Part shown: positions 37,001 through 46,402 of the stretch, one piece after another
Layout of the letters: every line of letters begins with the position of its first letter
Numbering within the stretch: position 1 is the stretch's first letter
NCBI RefSeq assembly: GCF_016900045.1
Contig: NZ_JACSNP010000007.1
Location: forward strand, 1-64,000
Direction: 5' to 3'
DNA from: Fusobacterium mortiferum
Lineage (GTDB): Bacteria; Fusobacteriota; Fusobacteriia; Fusobacteriales; Fusobacteriaceae
Length of the DNA stretch: 64,000 nucleotides
The notes under the pieces: model-generated
What the model saw: the letters and a program-made list of their open reading frames with translations, nothing else
What the model was told of the DNA's origin: nothing
Database searches by the model: none
Program-made: the position numbers and the translations under genes

Positions 37001-37296
37001 AAGGAACACAAAAGTTCTTAGCTGAAAATGGAGTTGAATCTACTCTAGTAAATAGAATTGGAGAGCAATCACCTAATATAAATGATGTATTAAAAAATAG
37101 AGAAGTAGACCTATTAATCAACACTCCAACAAAAGCTAATGACGCTCAAAGAGATGGATTTAAAATGAGAAGAATGGCTATTGAGTATGGTGTAGATGTA
37201 CTTACTTCATTAGATACTATAAATGCAATCTTAAGAATGCAAGATAGTAACATAGATGAAAGTAAATTAGAAGTTTTCGATGTTAGTAAAATCTAA
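34090..37296 (+). CDS. carB: Carbamoyl-phosphate synthase large subunit
   Basis: CarB makes carbamoyl phosphate from bicarbonate, ATP and ammonia. The 1068 aa protein contains two homologous ATP-grasp halves, shown by the repeated openings [19 protein letters not shown] and [42 protein letters not shown] and [18 protein letters not shown] lie in the active sites of the two halves. A C-terminal MGS-like allosteric domain follows. The length is typical. A terminator lies directly downstream. Confidence 0.98.
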   Translation: MLDKSIKKTLVIGSGPIIIGQAAEFDYSGTQACETLKKEGIEVVLINSNPATIMTDKAVADRIYIEPITVEFVEKVIAKERPDSILAGMGGQTALNMAVELAEKGILEKYGVRVIGTPIESIKRGEDRELFREAMEKIGEPIIKSKIVESLEEGYKVANEIGYPVVVRPAYTLGGTGGGFANNDVELEDILSKGLALSRVGQVLIEKSILGWKEIEYEVIRDANGNAITVCNMENIDPVGIHTGDSIVVAPSQTLSDREYQMLRTSALKIVNEIGVVGGCNVQFALHPKSFEYAIIEINPRVSRSSALASKATGYPIARVATRLSLGYLLDEVKNEVTGKTFACFEPALDYIVVKIPKWPFDKFKKANKRLGTKMMATGEVMAIGNNFEAAFQKGLRSLEIGRFSFEHPVVKKMTIEELKAAVVKPDDERIFVVAEMLRRGYIKEKLQKITGIDKFFMEKIEWIVKQEEQLKKTKFKDLDENYLRNLKKKGFSDKGIAQLMGISERDIERKRKAYNIVPTYKMVDTCAGEFAADSSYFYSTYDQFDEVVVSDKRKVVVIGSGPIRIGQGIEFDYCTVHAVKTLKKLGIESIIINNNPETVSTDFSTADKLYFEPLVTEDIMAILEKEKPEGVILQFGGQTAIKLANDLSDRGIKIIGTSADKIDEAEDRERFEEMMEELNINRPKGRGVWDVAHGIEIANQIGYPVLVRPSYVLGGQGMEICHDEYNLVKYLEASFERDSANPVLIDKYLNGIELEVDAICDGEDVLIPGVMEHLERAGVHSGDSITIYPQQNLYEGTEEELLEITKKMAKALEVKGMMNIQFIAFQNKLYVIEVNPRSSRTVPYISKVSGVPAIEIATRVALGEKLKDLGYGTGIYKKPDVVAVKVPVFSTEKLSSVEVSLGPEMRSTGEVLGVGNNMDEAIFKGLLGAKRVHLIQDRKILVTIRDKDKEEFLPIAKSLVKHGSTLFATKGTQKFLAENGVESTLVNRIGEQSPNINDVLKNREVDLLINTPTKANDAQRDGFKMRRMAIEYGVDVLTSLDTINAILRMQDSNIDESKLEVFDVSKI

Positions 37297-37320
37297 TATA
37301 TAAAGAAAATTTTAAGATAG

Positions 37321-37349
37321 AGAGGGAGCGATGAAGTGCTCCCTCTTTT
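37321..37349. terminator. Bidirectional terminator after carB
   Basis: Arms AGAGGGAGC (37321-37329) and GCTCCCTCT (37338-37346) with a trailing T tract serve carB and the convergent WYL gene, whose stop is at 37348. Confidence 0.85.
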
Positions 37350-38181
37350 AAATATATTTTTTCAAAGCCAGTTGATATTTTTCCTTAAACCACTCTCTAA
37401 GAGATAGTGGCTCGATTATTTCAACCTCATCTAAAAAGTAGGTAAAGTATCTTTTAGCTTGCTCTTCTGAACACCTAAACTCATAGAGGTTATCAGTATT
37501 AGATATAATTTCAGGACGATTTAAAGCAATAGTAGCAAGTAATTTTTTTCCTTCAGAGCTCAAAATAGCTTTTATTTTTTTTCCTTGTGATAAAAAAGGA
37601 TCGAAGTTTTTAATTACATTTTCAATAAATTCTCTATTCTCCCACTCTTTTTTTTCTTGAGTAATAAATATGGTTTTTATATTATTAAGTTTATAATTTT
37701 TATATTTTTCATCAATAAGATCATAACAAAATATGTAGTTACCCAATTCTAGTTTAGATGTTCCTATATGAAAAGGAAGGATTGAAGTTTTTCTACCATC
37801 ATCAAATGTAATTTTACTAACTCTTTTGTTTTTTATTCCATATTTAATACGTTCAACAATCTCTTCATAAAGAAAGAGCTCCCGAGAGTTTTTAGCTTGA
37901 TAAGCGTATCTGTATACCATTTTTCTAATAAAATCAGCTTCTACCTGAATTTTTTGTTCTGCTAAAATATCATAATATATATTTTTATTAAGCTTATTCA
38001 GATTAAATTGTATAATTCCTTTACTATCTTCATCAGTGTATATATTATCTATTTTTTCCTCTTTCAATTTACTAAATATATAATTTATAAGGGAGTTTTT
38101 AGTTATTTTAAAGCTTTGACAATCTGCCTCAAGAATATCAATAACATATTTATTAAGTGTAACACGAATCTTTTTTTCCAT
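37348..38181 (-). CDS. WYL-domain regulator with RHH-like N-terminus
   Basis: This is a 277 aa putative transcription factor. The first ~45 residues (KKIRVTLNKYVIDILEADCQSFKITKNSLINYIF) look like a ribbon-helix-helix DNA-binding unit. Residues about 110-180 fit a WYL ligand-sensing domain (DDGRKTSILPFHIGTSKLELGNYIFCYDL). A C-terminal WCX-like region follows. WYL proteins bind nucleotides or nucleic acid and often control defence or DNA-damage genes. No defence gene lies next to it. The gene begins 15 nt after a terminator, so its expression may depend on readthrough from mgtA or on a promoter inside that segment. Confidence 0.7.
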   Translation of the reverse strand: MEKKIRVTLNKYVIDILEADCQSFKITKNSLINYIFSKLKEEKIDNIYTDEDSKGIIQFNLNKLNKNIYYDILAEQKIQVEADFIRKMVYRYAYQAKNSRELFLYEEIVERIKYGIKNKRVSKITFDDGRKTSILPFHIGTSKLELGNYIFCYDLIDEKYKNYKLNNIKTIFITQEKKEWENREFIENVIKNFDPFLSQGKKIKAILSSEGKKLLATIALNRPEIISNTDNLYEFRCSEEQAKRYFTYFLDEVEIIEPLSLREWFKEKYQLALKKYI

Positions 38182-38195
38182 TATACTATCCTTTC

Positions 38196-38224
38196 AAAAA
38201 ATATAGAGGAGTTTCCTCCTCTAT
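38196..38224 (-). terminator. GAAA-tetraloop terminator after mgtA
   Basis: On the minus strand, ATAGAGGAG-GAAA-CTCCTCTAT is followed by ATTTTTT. Plus-strand arms are 38203-38211 and 38216-38224. It separates mgtA from the WYL gene. Confidence 0.85.
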
Positions 38225-38262
38225 TATTGTAACATTTTTATTATTTCTTATCTATAAAATAT

Positions 38263-41004
38263 TTATAATAGCTCTCCATATTTTTTAATATATTTTTTCT
38301 TAATAAAAGTAACTAGAGAGATATAAGCAACTATTGTTAATATCAGTCCTAACCAAAATATTGATGGTAAAGGAGTTAGACCTAGATATAATCCAAGTTT
38401 TGTATAAGGGATAATTGAAATAGCTATAACTCCTAACGTTGTAAGTAAAATAACAGGAAGTGAAGCAACACTTTGAATAAATGAAAGCTTAGGAGTTCTT
38501 ATCATATGTATGACTAAAGTTTGAGACCACATAGATTCTATAAACCAACCAGTTTGAAACATAGCTTCGTAAGTTCCTCTTAAGATTTCGTTGTTAACAG
38601 GAATATCATTGTATAATACTCCATTAGAAACAAAAAGAGGACAGATAATAAAATACATCAATAGATAAGTTGTAATATCAAAGATTGAACTAGTAGGGCC
38701 TATCCATAACATAAATTTTCCAATAGACGAAGCTTCCCACTTTCTAGGTATTTTTAAAAACTCTTCATCTACATTATCCCAAGGTATAGCTGTACATGAA
38801 AGGTCATAGATTAAATTTAAAAGTATTAAATGAATACTCATCATAGGTAAAAATGGTAAAAAAGCACTAGCAATCAATACAGAAAACATATTACCAAAAT
38901 TAGATGATGAAGTCATCTTTATATATTTAATCATATTAGCATATGTTTTACGTCCTTCTATAATTCCCTCTTCTAAAACCATCAAATCCTTTTCAAGTAA
39001 GATTATATCAGCAGATTCTTTGGCTATATCAACAGCAGTATCTACTGATATTCCAATATCAGCTTCTTTCATAGCAGTGGCATCATTTATTCCATCTCCC
39101 ATAAATCCTACTGTATGACCATTTCTTTTCAAAATTTGTACTATTCTAGTTTTTTGTAAAGGAGATAATTTAGCAAAAATATCTACTCTTTCAACAGTTA
39201 TTGCAAGCTCTTCATCACTCATATTATCAATATCAGAGCCAAGTAAAATTTCACTATTGTTAAGGCCAACCTTTCCACATATACTTTTTGTTACCTTATC
39301 ATTATCACCAGTTAGAACTTTAGTTCTCACTCCATACTCTTTTAAAGCTGAGATAGCTTTTGCTGTTGTAGGCTTAGGAGGATCTAGAAAAGCTAAATAT
39401 CCCATAAGTACCATATCCATCTCATCACTTACACCAAAACTTTCTACAGGAGAAGGGTTTGTTTTTTGAGCAAGAGCAATAACACGAAGTCCATCTCTAT
39501 TTAATTTATCAACAGTTTTTAATATTTCTTCTTTTATTTTTTCAGATAACAATACTATTTTATCTTGGTACTCAGTGTACTTACAGATAGAAAGCATCTC
39601 TTCAACTGCTCCTTTTGTAATCATCTGTCTTTTACCTAGATGATCTTCAACTACTACAGTCATACGACGACGAGAGAAGTCAAAGGGAATCTCATCAACT
39701 TTTATATATATTTTATCTAAATCTATGAGTGAACTATCTTTTTTTCCCTCTTCATATGTTTTTTCAATAATAGATATATCTAAAAGATTTTTTAATCCAG
39801 TTTGAAAGTAACTATTTAAAAAAGCATGACGAAGTATACGATTATTTTCATTTCCATGGACATCCATATGATACTCCAAAACTACTTTATCTAAAGTTAT
39901 AGTTCCAGTTTTATCAGTACATAATATATCCATAGAGCCAAAATTTTGTATTGAATTGAGATTTTTAACAATAGTTTTCTTTTTTGACATAGCTACAGCA
40001 CCTTTAGCTAAACATGTAGTAACTATCATTGGTAACATCTCAGGAGTTAATCCTACAGCTATTGAGATAGCAAAGAGTAAAGCTTGTATCCAACTTCCTT
40101 TAGTAAATCCATTTATAAAAAATACAATAGGAACCATTATCATCATAAAACGGATAAGCAACCATGAAACAGAGTTAACACCCTTTTCAAAGCTAGATTC
40201 AATTTTTTTCTCAGAGACTAACTCTTTAGATATTCCACCAAGCATAGTTCTATCTCCAGTAGCTATAACTATCCCTATTGCAGAACCACTTATAACATTA
40301 CTTCCCATAAAAACTAAGTTATTTAATTCAGTTATAGCAAGAGAGATATCAGATACTTGATTGGCTTTTTTTTCTATAGGCTCACTCTCTCCAGTTAAAG
40401 ATGATTGACTGACAAAAAAATCTTTAGATTCAATTATTCTTAAATCAGCTGGGATAATATCACCAGCAGCAAGATATATAATGTCACCAATTACGACATT
40501 TTCCAAGGGAATCTCTTTTTTATTCTCACCATATCTTTTAACTGAAGTTGTAGTTGTTATCATAGCTGAAAGAGCTTCAGCAGCATTATTACTTTTTTCC
40601 TCTTGAATAAAACGTAGGATACCAGATATTGTAACCATAGTTGTAATTATAATTACTGTAATTGGTGAAAAATCTTCTAGGGTATTATTGTACCAAGGAA
40701 TAATCATATCTGTGATTGTAGATACAATAGCTAAACAGAAAAGCACAGCTGTAAAAGGATTTATAAAAGCTTCAACTATTTTTTTTATAAAAGATTTTTT
40801 ACTACCATGAGTTATAATATTTTTTCCAAATATCTCTAAAAGATGTTTAGTATTTTCATTAGTAATTCCTTCTATAGAACTATTTAGAAGTTGAAAAATC
40901 TTCTCAGTAGATAAAAAAGAGAACTCTTTTATTTTTTTACTTTCTTCATCTCTTAAATTTTTTGTATTTAAGTTTGTTCTTATAATATTTTTTAATTTTT
41001 TCAT
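38263..41004 (-). CDS. mgtA: Magnesium-importing P-type ATPase MgtA
   Basis: This 913 aa P3B-type ATPase imports Mg2+ across the inner membrane. It has the actuator SLTGESEP, the phosphorylation site [18 protein letters not shown], the hinge [20 protein letters not shown], and the C-terminal helices usual for MgtA/MgtB. The N-terminal extension is hydrophilic. It follows an M-box aptamer and two terminators, which fits derepression at low Mg2+. The ATG has AGGAGG eight bases upstream. Confidence 0.95.
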   Translation of the reverse strand: MKKLKNIIRTNLNTKNLRDEESKKIKEFSFLSTEKIFQLLNSSIEGITNENTKHLLEIFGKNIITHGSKKSFIKKIVEAFINPFTAVLFCLAIVSTITDMIIPWYNNTLEDFSPITVIIITTMVTISGILRFIQEEKSNNAAEALSAMITTTTSVKRYGENKKEIPLENVVIGDIIYLAAGDIIPADLRIIESKDFFVSQSSLTGESEPIEKKANQVSDISLAITELNNLVFMGSNVISGSAIGIVIATGDRTMLGGISKELVSEKKIESSFEKGVNSVSWLLIRFMMIMVPIVFFINGFTKGSWIQALLFAISIAVGLTPEMLPMIVTTCLAKGAVAMSKKKTIVKNLNSIQNFGSMDILCTDKTGTITLDKVVLEYHMDVHGNENNRILRHAFLNSYFQTGLKNLLDISIIEKTYEEGKKDSSLIDLDKIYIKVDEIPFDFSRRRMTVVVEDHLGKRQMITKGAVEEMLSICKYTEYQDKIVLLSEKIKEEILKTVDKLNRDGLRVIALAQKTNPSPVESFGVSDEMDMVLMGYLAFLDPPKPTTAKAISALKEYGVRTKVLTGDNDKVTKSICGKVGLNNSEILLGSDIDNMSDEELAITVERVDIFAKLSPLQKTRIVQILKRNGHTVGFMGDGINDATAMKEADIGISVDTAVDIAKESADIILLEKDLMVLEEGIIEGRKTYANMIKYIKMTSSSNFGNMFSVLIASAFLPFLPMMSIHLILLNLIYDLSCTAIPWDNVDEEFLKIPRKWEASSIGKFMLWIGPTSSIFDITTYLLMYFIICPLFVSNGVLYNDIPVNNEILRGTYEAMFQTGWFIESMWSQTLVIHMIRTPKLSFIQSVASLPVILLTTLGVIAISIIPYTKLGLYLGLTPLPSIFWLGLILTIVAYISLVTFIKKKYIKKYGELL

Positions 41005-41068
41005 AGCTATCCTCCTAAATTTAAAAATTTTGATTTAGATAGCATATATTTAAAAGAACTGGGCGAGT

Positions 41069-41149
41069 TTAAAAACAGACATAGAAAAATATGTCTGATA
41101 TATATTGAACTTTTAAACATATACTACTGCCACTATTTTCTACGTCCAT
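41069..41149 (-). CDS. Short leader ORF between M-box and mgtA
   Basis: A 26-codon ORF begins with ATG (41149-41147) six bases after a perfect AGGAGG and ends TAA at 41069. The peptide starts MDVENSGSS and ends with IFFYVCF. Its last codons overlap a second terminator hairpin. It does not resemble the proline-rich MgtL of Salmonella. The good ribosome site and overlap with the hairpin suggest coupling of its translation to mgtA expression, but this is inferred. Confidence 0.6.
   Translation of the reverse strand: MDVENSGSSICLKVQYISDIFFYVCF
41071..41097 (-). terminator. Second terminator in the mgtA leader
   Basis: On the minus strand, CAGACATA and TATGTCTG (plus-strand span 41076-41097) close a six-base loop and are followed by five T. 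It lies after the M-box terminator and overlaps the end of the leader ORF. Confidence 0.65.
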
Positions 41150-41171
41150 TTTGCACCTCCTAAAAATCAAG

Positions 41172-41211
41172 AAAATAAAAACTCCATACCAAGTCAAACA
41201 ATGGTATGGAG
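41172..41211 (-). terminator. M-box expression-platform terminator
   Basis: Minus-strand arms CTCCATACCA and TGGTATGGAG (plus-strand 41202-41211 and 41182-41191) are followed by TTTTTATTTT. It is downstream of the aptamer and would stop transcription when Mg2+ is bound. Confidence 0.85.
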
Positions 41212-41249
41212 AAAAATCTAAAATAAATATAAAAAATAGTTCTATTTTT

Positions 41250-41400
41250 TACCACCGTTTGAGCTTTAACTCTGCAGGGCGGTGAAGTTACATTAGATAA
41301 CACCTTGGTTTCGATGTTGCCTGTTCAAACCAACGCATAGTGTCTCCACTATTTTGCGGCAGTAACCCATATCCCTGTAGTAGCCTTACTTACCGGAATT
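41250..41400 (-). ncRNA. M-box (ykoK) magnesium riboswitch
   Basis: Read on the minus strand, the conserved M-box pieces occur in order: GGTAAGTAAGGCTACTACAG, GGTTACTGCCGC, a GGAGACAC loop, TTGAACAGGCAACATCG, AAGGTG, CTAATGTAACTT, and CCCTGCAGAGTTAAAGCTC. The aptamer lies between the mgtA promoter and a strong terminator. High Mg2+ should fold it and favour termination. Confidence 0.9.
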
Positions 41401-41414
41401 ATTAAGTTGTCTAA

Positions 41415-41443
41415 AGTATAGTATAAAATTTTTTAATTGTCAA
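41415..41443 (-). promoter_or_regulatory. Promoter of mgtA leader
   Basis: Minus strand: TTGACA (41443-41438), a 17-base spacer and TATACT (41420-41415), about 15-20 bases before the M-box. Confidence 0.75.
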
Positions 41444-41578
41444 GAAAAAATTTATTAGATTCCTATGTTAAAGAAATAATAGTAAATTTTTTTCTTTTTT
41501 ATTTTGATACCTTTAGATATAAAATGTAGTATAATATATAAAAGGGGTTTTATTTATACAACTTAGGGAGGGATACTT

Positions 41579-43192
41579 ATGTCAATATTAACTAAAGAAT
41601 TAATTAAAAAATTTGAAGAGGCAGAATATCTTAATGAAATACTAAAAAGTCTAGAGAGATTACAAAAAGAAAAAGGCTATACTGATGAAGAGATGGATAA
41701 AGATTTAGATGTTGCTCTTTGGAGAGCTTATGTTTATAATAATATGGATTCCTATGAATTTTTTGAATTATCAGAGAAAACTTTATCTAAAGTAAAGGAA
41801 AAAGGGATAAAAAATGGAGTCTGGTGTTACAGGTACTCTTGTGCTCTTGCCTATCTTAGAAGATTTGATGAGGCATTAAAATATAGTAGATTAGGAACAG
41901 AGGTGGAACCAACATATCCTTGGGGATGGTTGCAATTAGGTAAGCTCTGCTATAAGTTTAATTTATTAGATGAAGCTTTTAATGCTATTGATATGGGATT
42001 AAAACTTGTTCCTAATGATTATGAATTTTTAACTTTAAAAGATGATATAGAAAATGATAGGGGATACGCTTATGCAAACTCTCATTACATAGATGAGGAA
42101 ATTGATAAAAGCTCAGAGAAAAAACTTATAGATATTGATGATGATAAATTATACAAGGAGTTTTTAAATAAGAGTGAGTTAGAGAAAAAATTAGATATCT
42201 TACATAAAGAGGATAAAAATCAAGAGATTATAGAGATAATTAATTCTCTACCTAAAGGAGAATTAACTTATAATATACTTGGAAGACTTGCAAGAGCTTA
42301 TAATAATAATGATGAGTATGAAAAGGGAGAAGATATTTTATTAATGATAAAAGAGAGAGGGGAGAAAGATTCACTATGGAATTTCCGTATGGGATACTCT
42401 TGTTATTATTCAGGAAAACTCAAAGAAGCTCAAAAATATTTAGAGAGATGTTTGGAATTAAATCCTGATGAACTAGATGGAGATATTCTTTTAAGATATA
42501 CTTATTCTGATTTAGCAAACAAAAAATTAAATGAAGGAAAAAATGAAGAGGCGATAGAATATTTAAAAAAAATAATAGCTATAGCTAAAGATAACGAGGG
42601 AATTATCTATGGAGAGTCTGAATTAGCTTGGGCATATGACTATATGAGAGAATTTGAAAAAGCTTATAAACATTTAGAAAAAGCTAGAAAATTAGGAAGA
42701 GATGATATTTGGTTACATTCTGAATTAGGATACTGTTTAGAAGGATTGAATAGATATGAAGAAGCTGTTGAAGAGTTTAAAAAAGCTATTGATATGGGAA
42801 GAGATGATGCTTGGCTAGAGGGACAAATTGGGTTTGTATTAAGTAAACTGGGAAATTATAATAAAGCAATAGAACATTTGGAGAAAGCAAAGTTTACATT
42901 GCCAAATGATAGTTGGATAACTTATCAATTAGGTAGTGCTTATAGAAAATCCGGAGATGTTATAAAAGCTATTGAGATTTTAGAAGAATCACTGATAATT
43001 ACACAATTTAGAGGTTGGGTAGAATTAGAACTAGCATTGTGTTATGCTTTAATTGAAGAGAAAGAGAAAGCTAAAAAATATTTAAAAGAAGCTGAGTTAT
43101 ATATAGGTGGAGAAAAGGAAAATTCACCAGAAGTAAAGAGAGATTTTGAAATGGTAAAACAACTTCTTCAAGCAACAGATTATAAAATATAA
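41579..43192 (+). CDS. Tetratricopeptide-repeat protein
   Basis: This 537 aa soluble protein is made almost wholly of TPR motifs, such as AWGWLQLGKLCYKFNLLDEAFNAIDMGLKLVPND-like units with W/Y-G-Y-A-P spacing (written here in general form). The sequence is rich in charged residues and has no signal peptide, so it acts in the cytoplasm as a scaffold or sensor. The last repeats share GRDD-W-positions, which points to recent repeat duplication. It has its own AGGGAGGG site and is followed by a hairpin and three small DUF-family genes. Its partners are unknown. Confidence 0.85.
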   Translation: MSILTKELIKKFEEAEYLNEILKSLERLQKEKGYTDEEMDKDLDVALWRAYVYNNMDSYEFFELSEKTLSKVKEKGIKNGVWCYRYSCALAYLRRFDEALKYSRLGTEVEPTYPWGWLQLGKLCYKFNLLDEAFNAIDMGLKLVPNDYEFLTLKDDIENDRGYAYANSHYIDEEIDKSSEKKLIDIDDDKLYKEFLNKSELEKKLDILHKEDKNQEIIEIINSLPKGELTYNILGRLARAYNNNDEYEKGEDILLMIKERGEKDSLWNFRMGYSCYYSGKLKEAQKYLERCLELNPDELDGDILLRYTYSDLANKKLNEGKNEEAIEYLKKIIAIAKDNEGIIYGESELAWAYDYMREFEKAYKHLEKARKLGRDDIWLHSELGYCLEGLNRYEEAVEEFKKAIDMGRDDAWLEGQIGFVLSKLGNYNKAIEHLEKAKFTLPNDSWITYQLGSAYRKSGDVIKAIEILEESLIITQFRGWVELELALCYALIEEKEKAKKYLKEAELYIGGEKENSPEVKRDFEMVKQLLQATDYKI

Positions 43193-43202
43193 GAGAACTT
43201 AG

Positions 43203-43233
43203 AAAAACTCTAGCTTTCATTAGAGTTTTTTTG
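43203..43233 (+). terminator. Terminator after the TPR gene
   Basis: Arms of AAAAACTCTA and TAGAGTTTTT with a seven-T tail separate the TPR gene from the small genes downstream. Confidence 0.75.
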
Positions 43234-43267
43234 TATAATTAGTATTATAGTTGGAAAGGAGTAAGAT

Positions 43268-43744
43268 ATGAAATTAAGATTTTTTGGAGATATAGATATC
43301 AATAAAGAATACCATGAAACTAAAATTCATTTAAATGATAGAGATATAGTATTGGACCTAAATTTAGATGAAGTGATTGGAGAAAAAGATTGGGTATTAC
43401 AGTATGATGAGTATGTTTCAAAACTAAGTGTTTTTAGAGAAAGAATTGAAGAAAAATTGAATGAAGACTTTGATGAATGGGGTATTACTAAGGAATGGAT
43501 AGATTGGCACATAGAAGAGCTAGATAAGCAAGATATAGAGAGATTAACTACAGGAATAGATCCAAAATTACCAGTAGATGAGAAAATATTTACTGCATTA
43601 AACTTAGTAAGAGTAGGAATTTATCCAAAGTATGAAGAGTATGCAATATGGGACTTTATGTTGGATAAGAAGATTAGTAATCAAATACTTGTAGTAGTTA
43701 CTGATAATCAAGGAAATATTTTAGATATTACTTGGGAAAGTTAA
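43268..43744 (+). CDS. DUF2004-like protein
   Basis: This 158 aa protein is acidic, with a beta-rich N-terminus (MKLRFFGDIDINKEYHETKIHLNDRDIVLDLNLDE) and helical middle, ending VVVTDNQGNILDITWES. It looks like DUF2004, a family often linked to SUKH-like or immunity-like proteins; the assignment is by eye. No catalytic motif is visible. It lies 12 nt before the DUF4261-like gene and is probably co-transcribed with it and the DUF4375-like gene. Confidence 0.6.
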   Translation: MKLRFFGDIDINKEYHETKIHLNDRDIVLDLNLDEVIGEKDWVLQYDEYVSKLSVFRERIEEKLNEDFDEWGITKEWIDWHIEELDKQDIERLTTGIDPKLPVDEKIFTALNLVRVGIYPKYEEYAIWDFMLDKKISNQILVVVTDNQGNILDITWES

Positions 43745-43756
43745 GGAGGAGTGGTT

Positions 43757-44503
43757 ATGGAAAAAAATAATTTAATTAATGGATTTATTCTTTTTAAGGA
43801 TACAGATTGTAATTATGAAGAGATTAAAAAAAATCTAAAAAAAGATTGGAACATAGATATAAATAGTGAGGTAAAAGAGAGTTCAGTTGTATTTAATGTT
43901 GGAAATACTATGGTGGCTCTTTCATTCATTGAAACACCAGTTCCAAATGGAGAAGCAGAAGCCAATGCTAAAAATAATATTTTTTGGGAAAACGGAGTAG
44001 AGAAAACTTCTGAACATAAAGCACATATGATAGTAGCTATAACTGGAGGAAAAGATCCGGTAAAAAGTGCTAAACTATTTGTAAAAGTAGCTTCAAGTAT
44101 ATTAAAATTAAAAAATACAATAGGAATTTATAAAAATCCAACTGTAATTCCCTCAGATTTCTATATTGAGGTAGCTGATGAGCTAAGAGAGGATTCATTT
44201 CCAGTATTAGATGTAGTTTACATAGGAATGTATAGAAGTGATGATGGTATATGTGGTTATACAGAGGGATTAGAGTATTTTGGTAAAAAAGAGATAGAAA
44301 TAATTGATACAGATGTTGAAGTATTAGAGTTATATGAATTTTTAATAGATATAGCTAATTATGTAATCACTTGTGATGCTAAATTAAGTGATGGAGAGAC
44401 AGTTGGATTTTCTCCAGAGCAAAAACTTCCTATTTCAATTTCAAAGGGAGTAGCTTTAAAGCAAGATACAGTAAAAATAGAGTTCAATAATAGTAATAAG
44501 TAA
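43757..44503 (+). CDS. DUF4261-like protein
   Basis: This 248 aa protein resembles DUF4261. Features are VALSFIETPVPNGEAEANAKNNIFW, VAITGGKDPVKSAKLFVKVASSILKL, NPTVIPSDFY and the C-terminal DVEVLELYEFLIDIANYVITCDAKLSDGETVGF. The ATG at 43757 is seven bases after AAGGAGG. No signal peptide or membrane helix is present. Relatives are widespread, often next to TPR genes and immunity-like genes; no activity is known. Confidence 0.68.
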   Translation: MEKNNLINGFILFKDTDCNYEEIKKNLKKDWNIDINSEVKESSVVFNVGNTMVALSFIETPVPNGEAEANAKNNIFWENGVEKTSEHKAHMIVAITGGKDPVKSAKLFVKVASSILKLKNTIGIYKNPTVIPSDFYIEVADELREDSFPVLDVVYIGMYRSDDGICGYTEGLEYFGKKEIEIIDTDVEVLELYEFLIDIANYVITCDAKLSDGETVGFSPEQKLPISISKGVALKQDTVKIEFNNSNK

Positions 44504-44530
44504 AAATTTGATATAAATAAGGAGAGAGTG

Positions 44531-44962
44531 ATGATAGATATAAATGAAGATTTATGGTTTGATACTTTTGAGGAGTATTCTATAAAATTTGGAGATGTAA
44601 GACCAGATTATAAAAAATTAAAGCCTGAGGAAGCTGAGATGGGTGCACTATTCAATATGGAATTAGATATGCATAATGGAGGTTTTTTACAATTTTATTG
44701 TAATTGGGGATATGAAGCTTATATATATGCTTTAAGAGGATTAGAGAGTATAGGAGCATTAGAAACTAAAAAAATTCTTGAGAAGCAATATGGTGTAATA
44801 GCTAGATTAAAAGATGATAAGAGAGTAGATGAACTTTGGGCTATTCCTGAATTTTTAAAGGATAGTGAAATAGATAAAATAGAAAAGTTAGATGAGGAAT
44901 ACTGGGAAGACAAGGAAAAGATAATGGATAAGATGTATACTCACTATATTGAGAAAAAATAA
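44531..44962 (+). CDS. DUF4375/DMP19-like protein
   Basis: This 143 aa acidic protein shows the DUF4375 segment NMELDMHNGGFLQFYCNWGYEAYIYALRGLESIGA. The family includes DMP19 of Neisseria, an acidic DNA-mimic. Most members have no tested role, and DNA mimicry here would be inference. The start is ATG at 44531 after AAGGAG. It closes the run of three small genes after the TPR protein. Confidence 0.68.
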   Translation: MIDINEDLWFDTFEEYSIKFGDVRPDYKKLKPEEAEMGALFNMELDMHNGGFLQFYCNWGYEAYIYALRGLESIGALETKKILEKQYGVIARLKDDKRVDELWAIPEFLKDSEIDKIEKLDEEYWEDKEKIMDKMYTHYIEKK

Positions 44963-45040
44963 TAAAAAATATATAGCTAAAAATTTGTAATCTGTGTATA
45001 ATTAAAAAGTTAAATAAATTACAAAGGAGAGATTTTAATT

Positions 45041-46375
45041 ATGACAGATTTGACAAAGGGAAGTCCTACAAAGCAGATGCTAAAGTTTGCTATGCCCGTA
45101 TGCTTAGGAAATTTATTTCAACTGTTTTATAGTTTATCTGATACTAGAATAGTTGGAAGTACATTGGGAGAGCATGCCTTGGCAGCAGTAGGGGCAAGTA
45201 CTTCTATTAGTACTCTGCTTATAGGATTTTTGACTGGGCTTACAAATGGATTTGCTATCTTAGTTGCTCAAGATTTTGGAGCAAGAAATTTTGAAAAAAT
45301 AAAAAAAACAGTAGCTGGAACTCTTCTATTAGGATTGGGTACAGCTATTTTAATAAGTTTTATCAGTGTAACATTTCTAACTCCAATTTTAAAAATCTTG
45401 AATGTTTCAGAGGAATTGTTCGAGCAATCTTATGGGTATATTAGAGCAATTTTATTAGGAATTGTAGCTACAATGTTTTATAATGCTTTTGCAAGTGTTC
45501 TAAGAGCCATTGGAGATACAGTAGCTCCTTTAATATTTCTAATAATTGCTTGTGGTGTGAATATAGCTTTAGATTTATATTTTATTTTAGAACTTAAAAC
45601 TGGAGTTGTTGGGGCAGCTTGGGCAACGGTAATATCTCAAGGACTTTCAGTTCTATTATGTATGATTTATATGTGGTGGAGATATCCTATATTTCATTTG
45701 AAATTAGAGGATTTTAGATTAAATTTCTCACTAATAAAAAAATTGTATGCCTCTGGATTATCGATGGGAATGATGATGTCTTTTGTTTATTTTGGTACTT
45801 TAGCTTTACAGATAGCCATTAATACTTTTGGAACAAATACAATAGTTGCCCATACAGCAGCAAGAAAATTAACTGAATTTTTTATGCTACCATTTGGAGT
45901 AATGAGTATAACTATGGCAACTTACTGTGGGCAAAATAAGGGAGCAAAACGTCCAGATAGAATTAAAATAGGGATTTGGCAAGCTATATATATAACTTGG
46001 TTATGGACAGTATTAATAATTATATTGAGCTATACAGTAGCACCTAAATTAGTTTATATGGTAACAGGTACATCATTTGAAGAGATAGTAAAAACAGCTG
46101 AAAAATATTTAAGAATAAATACCCTGTTTTATTTTGTTCCAGCTGTAATAGCTATACTTCGTAATGCTATGCAAGGAATAGGAGACTTGATTACACCGAT
46201 TTTCTCTAGTTTGATAGAGTTGGTAGGAAAGGTTATGATAGCTTTTTTCCTTGCTCCTAAAATACACTATATGGGAATAATAATAGCTGAACCTATTGTT
46301 TGGGTATTAATGGTTATTCCGTTGATAATAATGATAATAAGGAATCCTATTTTTAAAGAAGAGTTAAAAAGATAA
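45041..46375 (+). CDS. MATE-family efflux transporter (second copy)
   Basis: This is a second MATE protein of 444 aa, with about twelve helices. It begins TDLTKGSPTKQMLKFAMPVCLGNLFQLFYSL, characteristic of the DinF/NorM-like branch with an N-terminal LTKGSP motif. The second half has NAMQGIGDLITPIF. It is a different subfamily from the protein at 30814-32145. The substrate is unknown. It is the first gene before the NfeD-SPFH pair, 27 nt away. Confidence 0.88.
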   Translation: MTDLTKGSPTKQMLKFAMPVCLGNLFQLFYSLSDTRIVGSTLGEHALAAVGASTSISTLLIGFLTGLTNGFAILVAQDFGARNFEKIKKTVAGTLLLGLGTAILISFISVTFLTPILKILNVSEELFEQSYGYIRAILLGIVATMFYNAFASVLRAIGDTVAPLIFLIIACGVNIALDLYFILELKTGVVGAAWATVISQGLSVLLCMIYMWWRYPIFHLKLEDFRLNFSLIKKLYASGLSMGMMMSFVYFGTLALQIAINTFGTNTIVAHTAARKLTEFFMLPFGVMSITMATYCGQNKGAKRPDRIKIGIWQAIYITWLWTVLIIILSYTVAPKLVYMVTGTSFEEIVKTAEKYLRINTLFYFVPAVIAILRNAMQGIGDLITPIFSSLIELVGKVMIAFFLAPKIHYMGIIIAEPIVWVLMVIPLIIMIIRNPIFKEELKR

Positions 46376-46402
46376 GATTAAACTTTGTAGAGGAGAGAGA
46401 AT

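Noticed and set aside
39956-40360. Plus-strand ORF of 134 aa inside mgtA
   Set aside because: It is the reverse strand of a highly conserved P-type ATPase coding region, with low-complexity translated sequence, no ribosome site and no family resemblance.
42640-42860. Repeated GRDD-W segments as a recent DNA duplication in the TPR gene
   Set aside because: The repeats are TPR units with similar helices; the similarity is at protein level and expected for this repeat family, so I do not list it as a separate DNA repeat.
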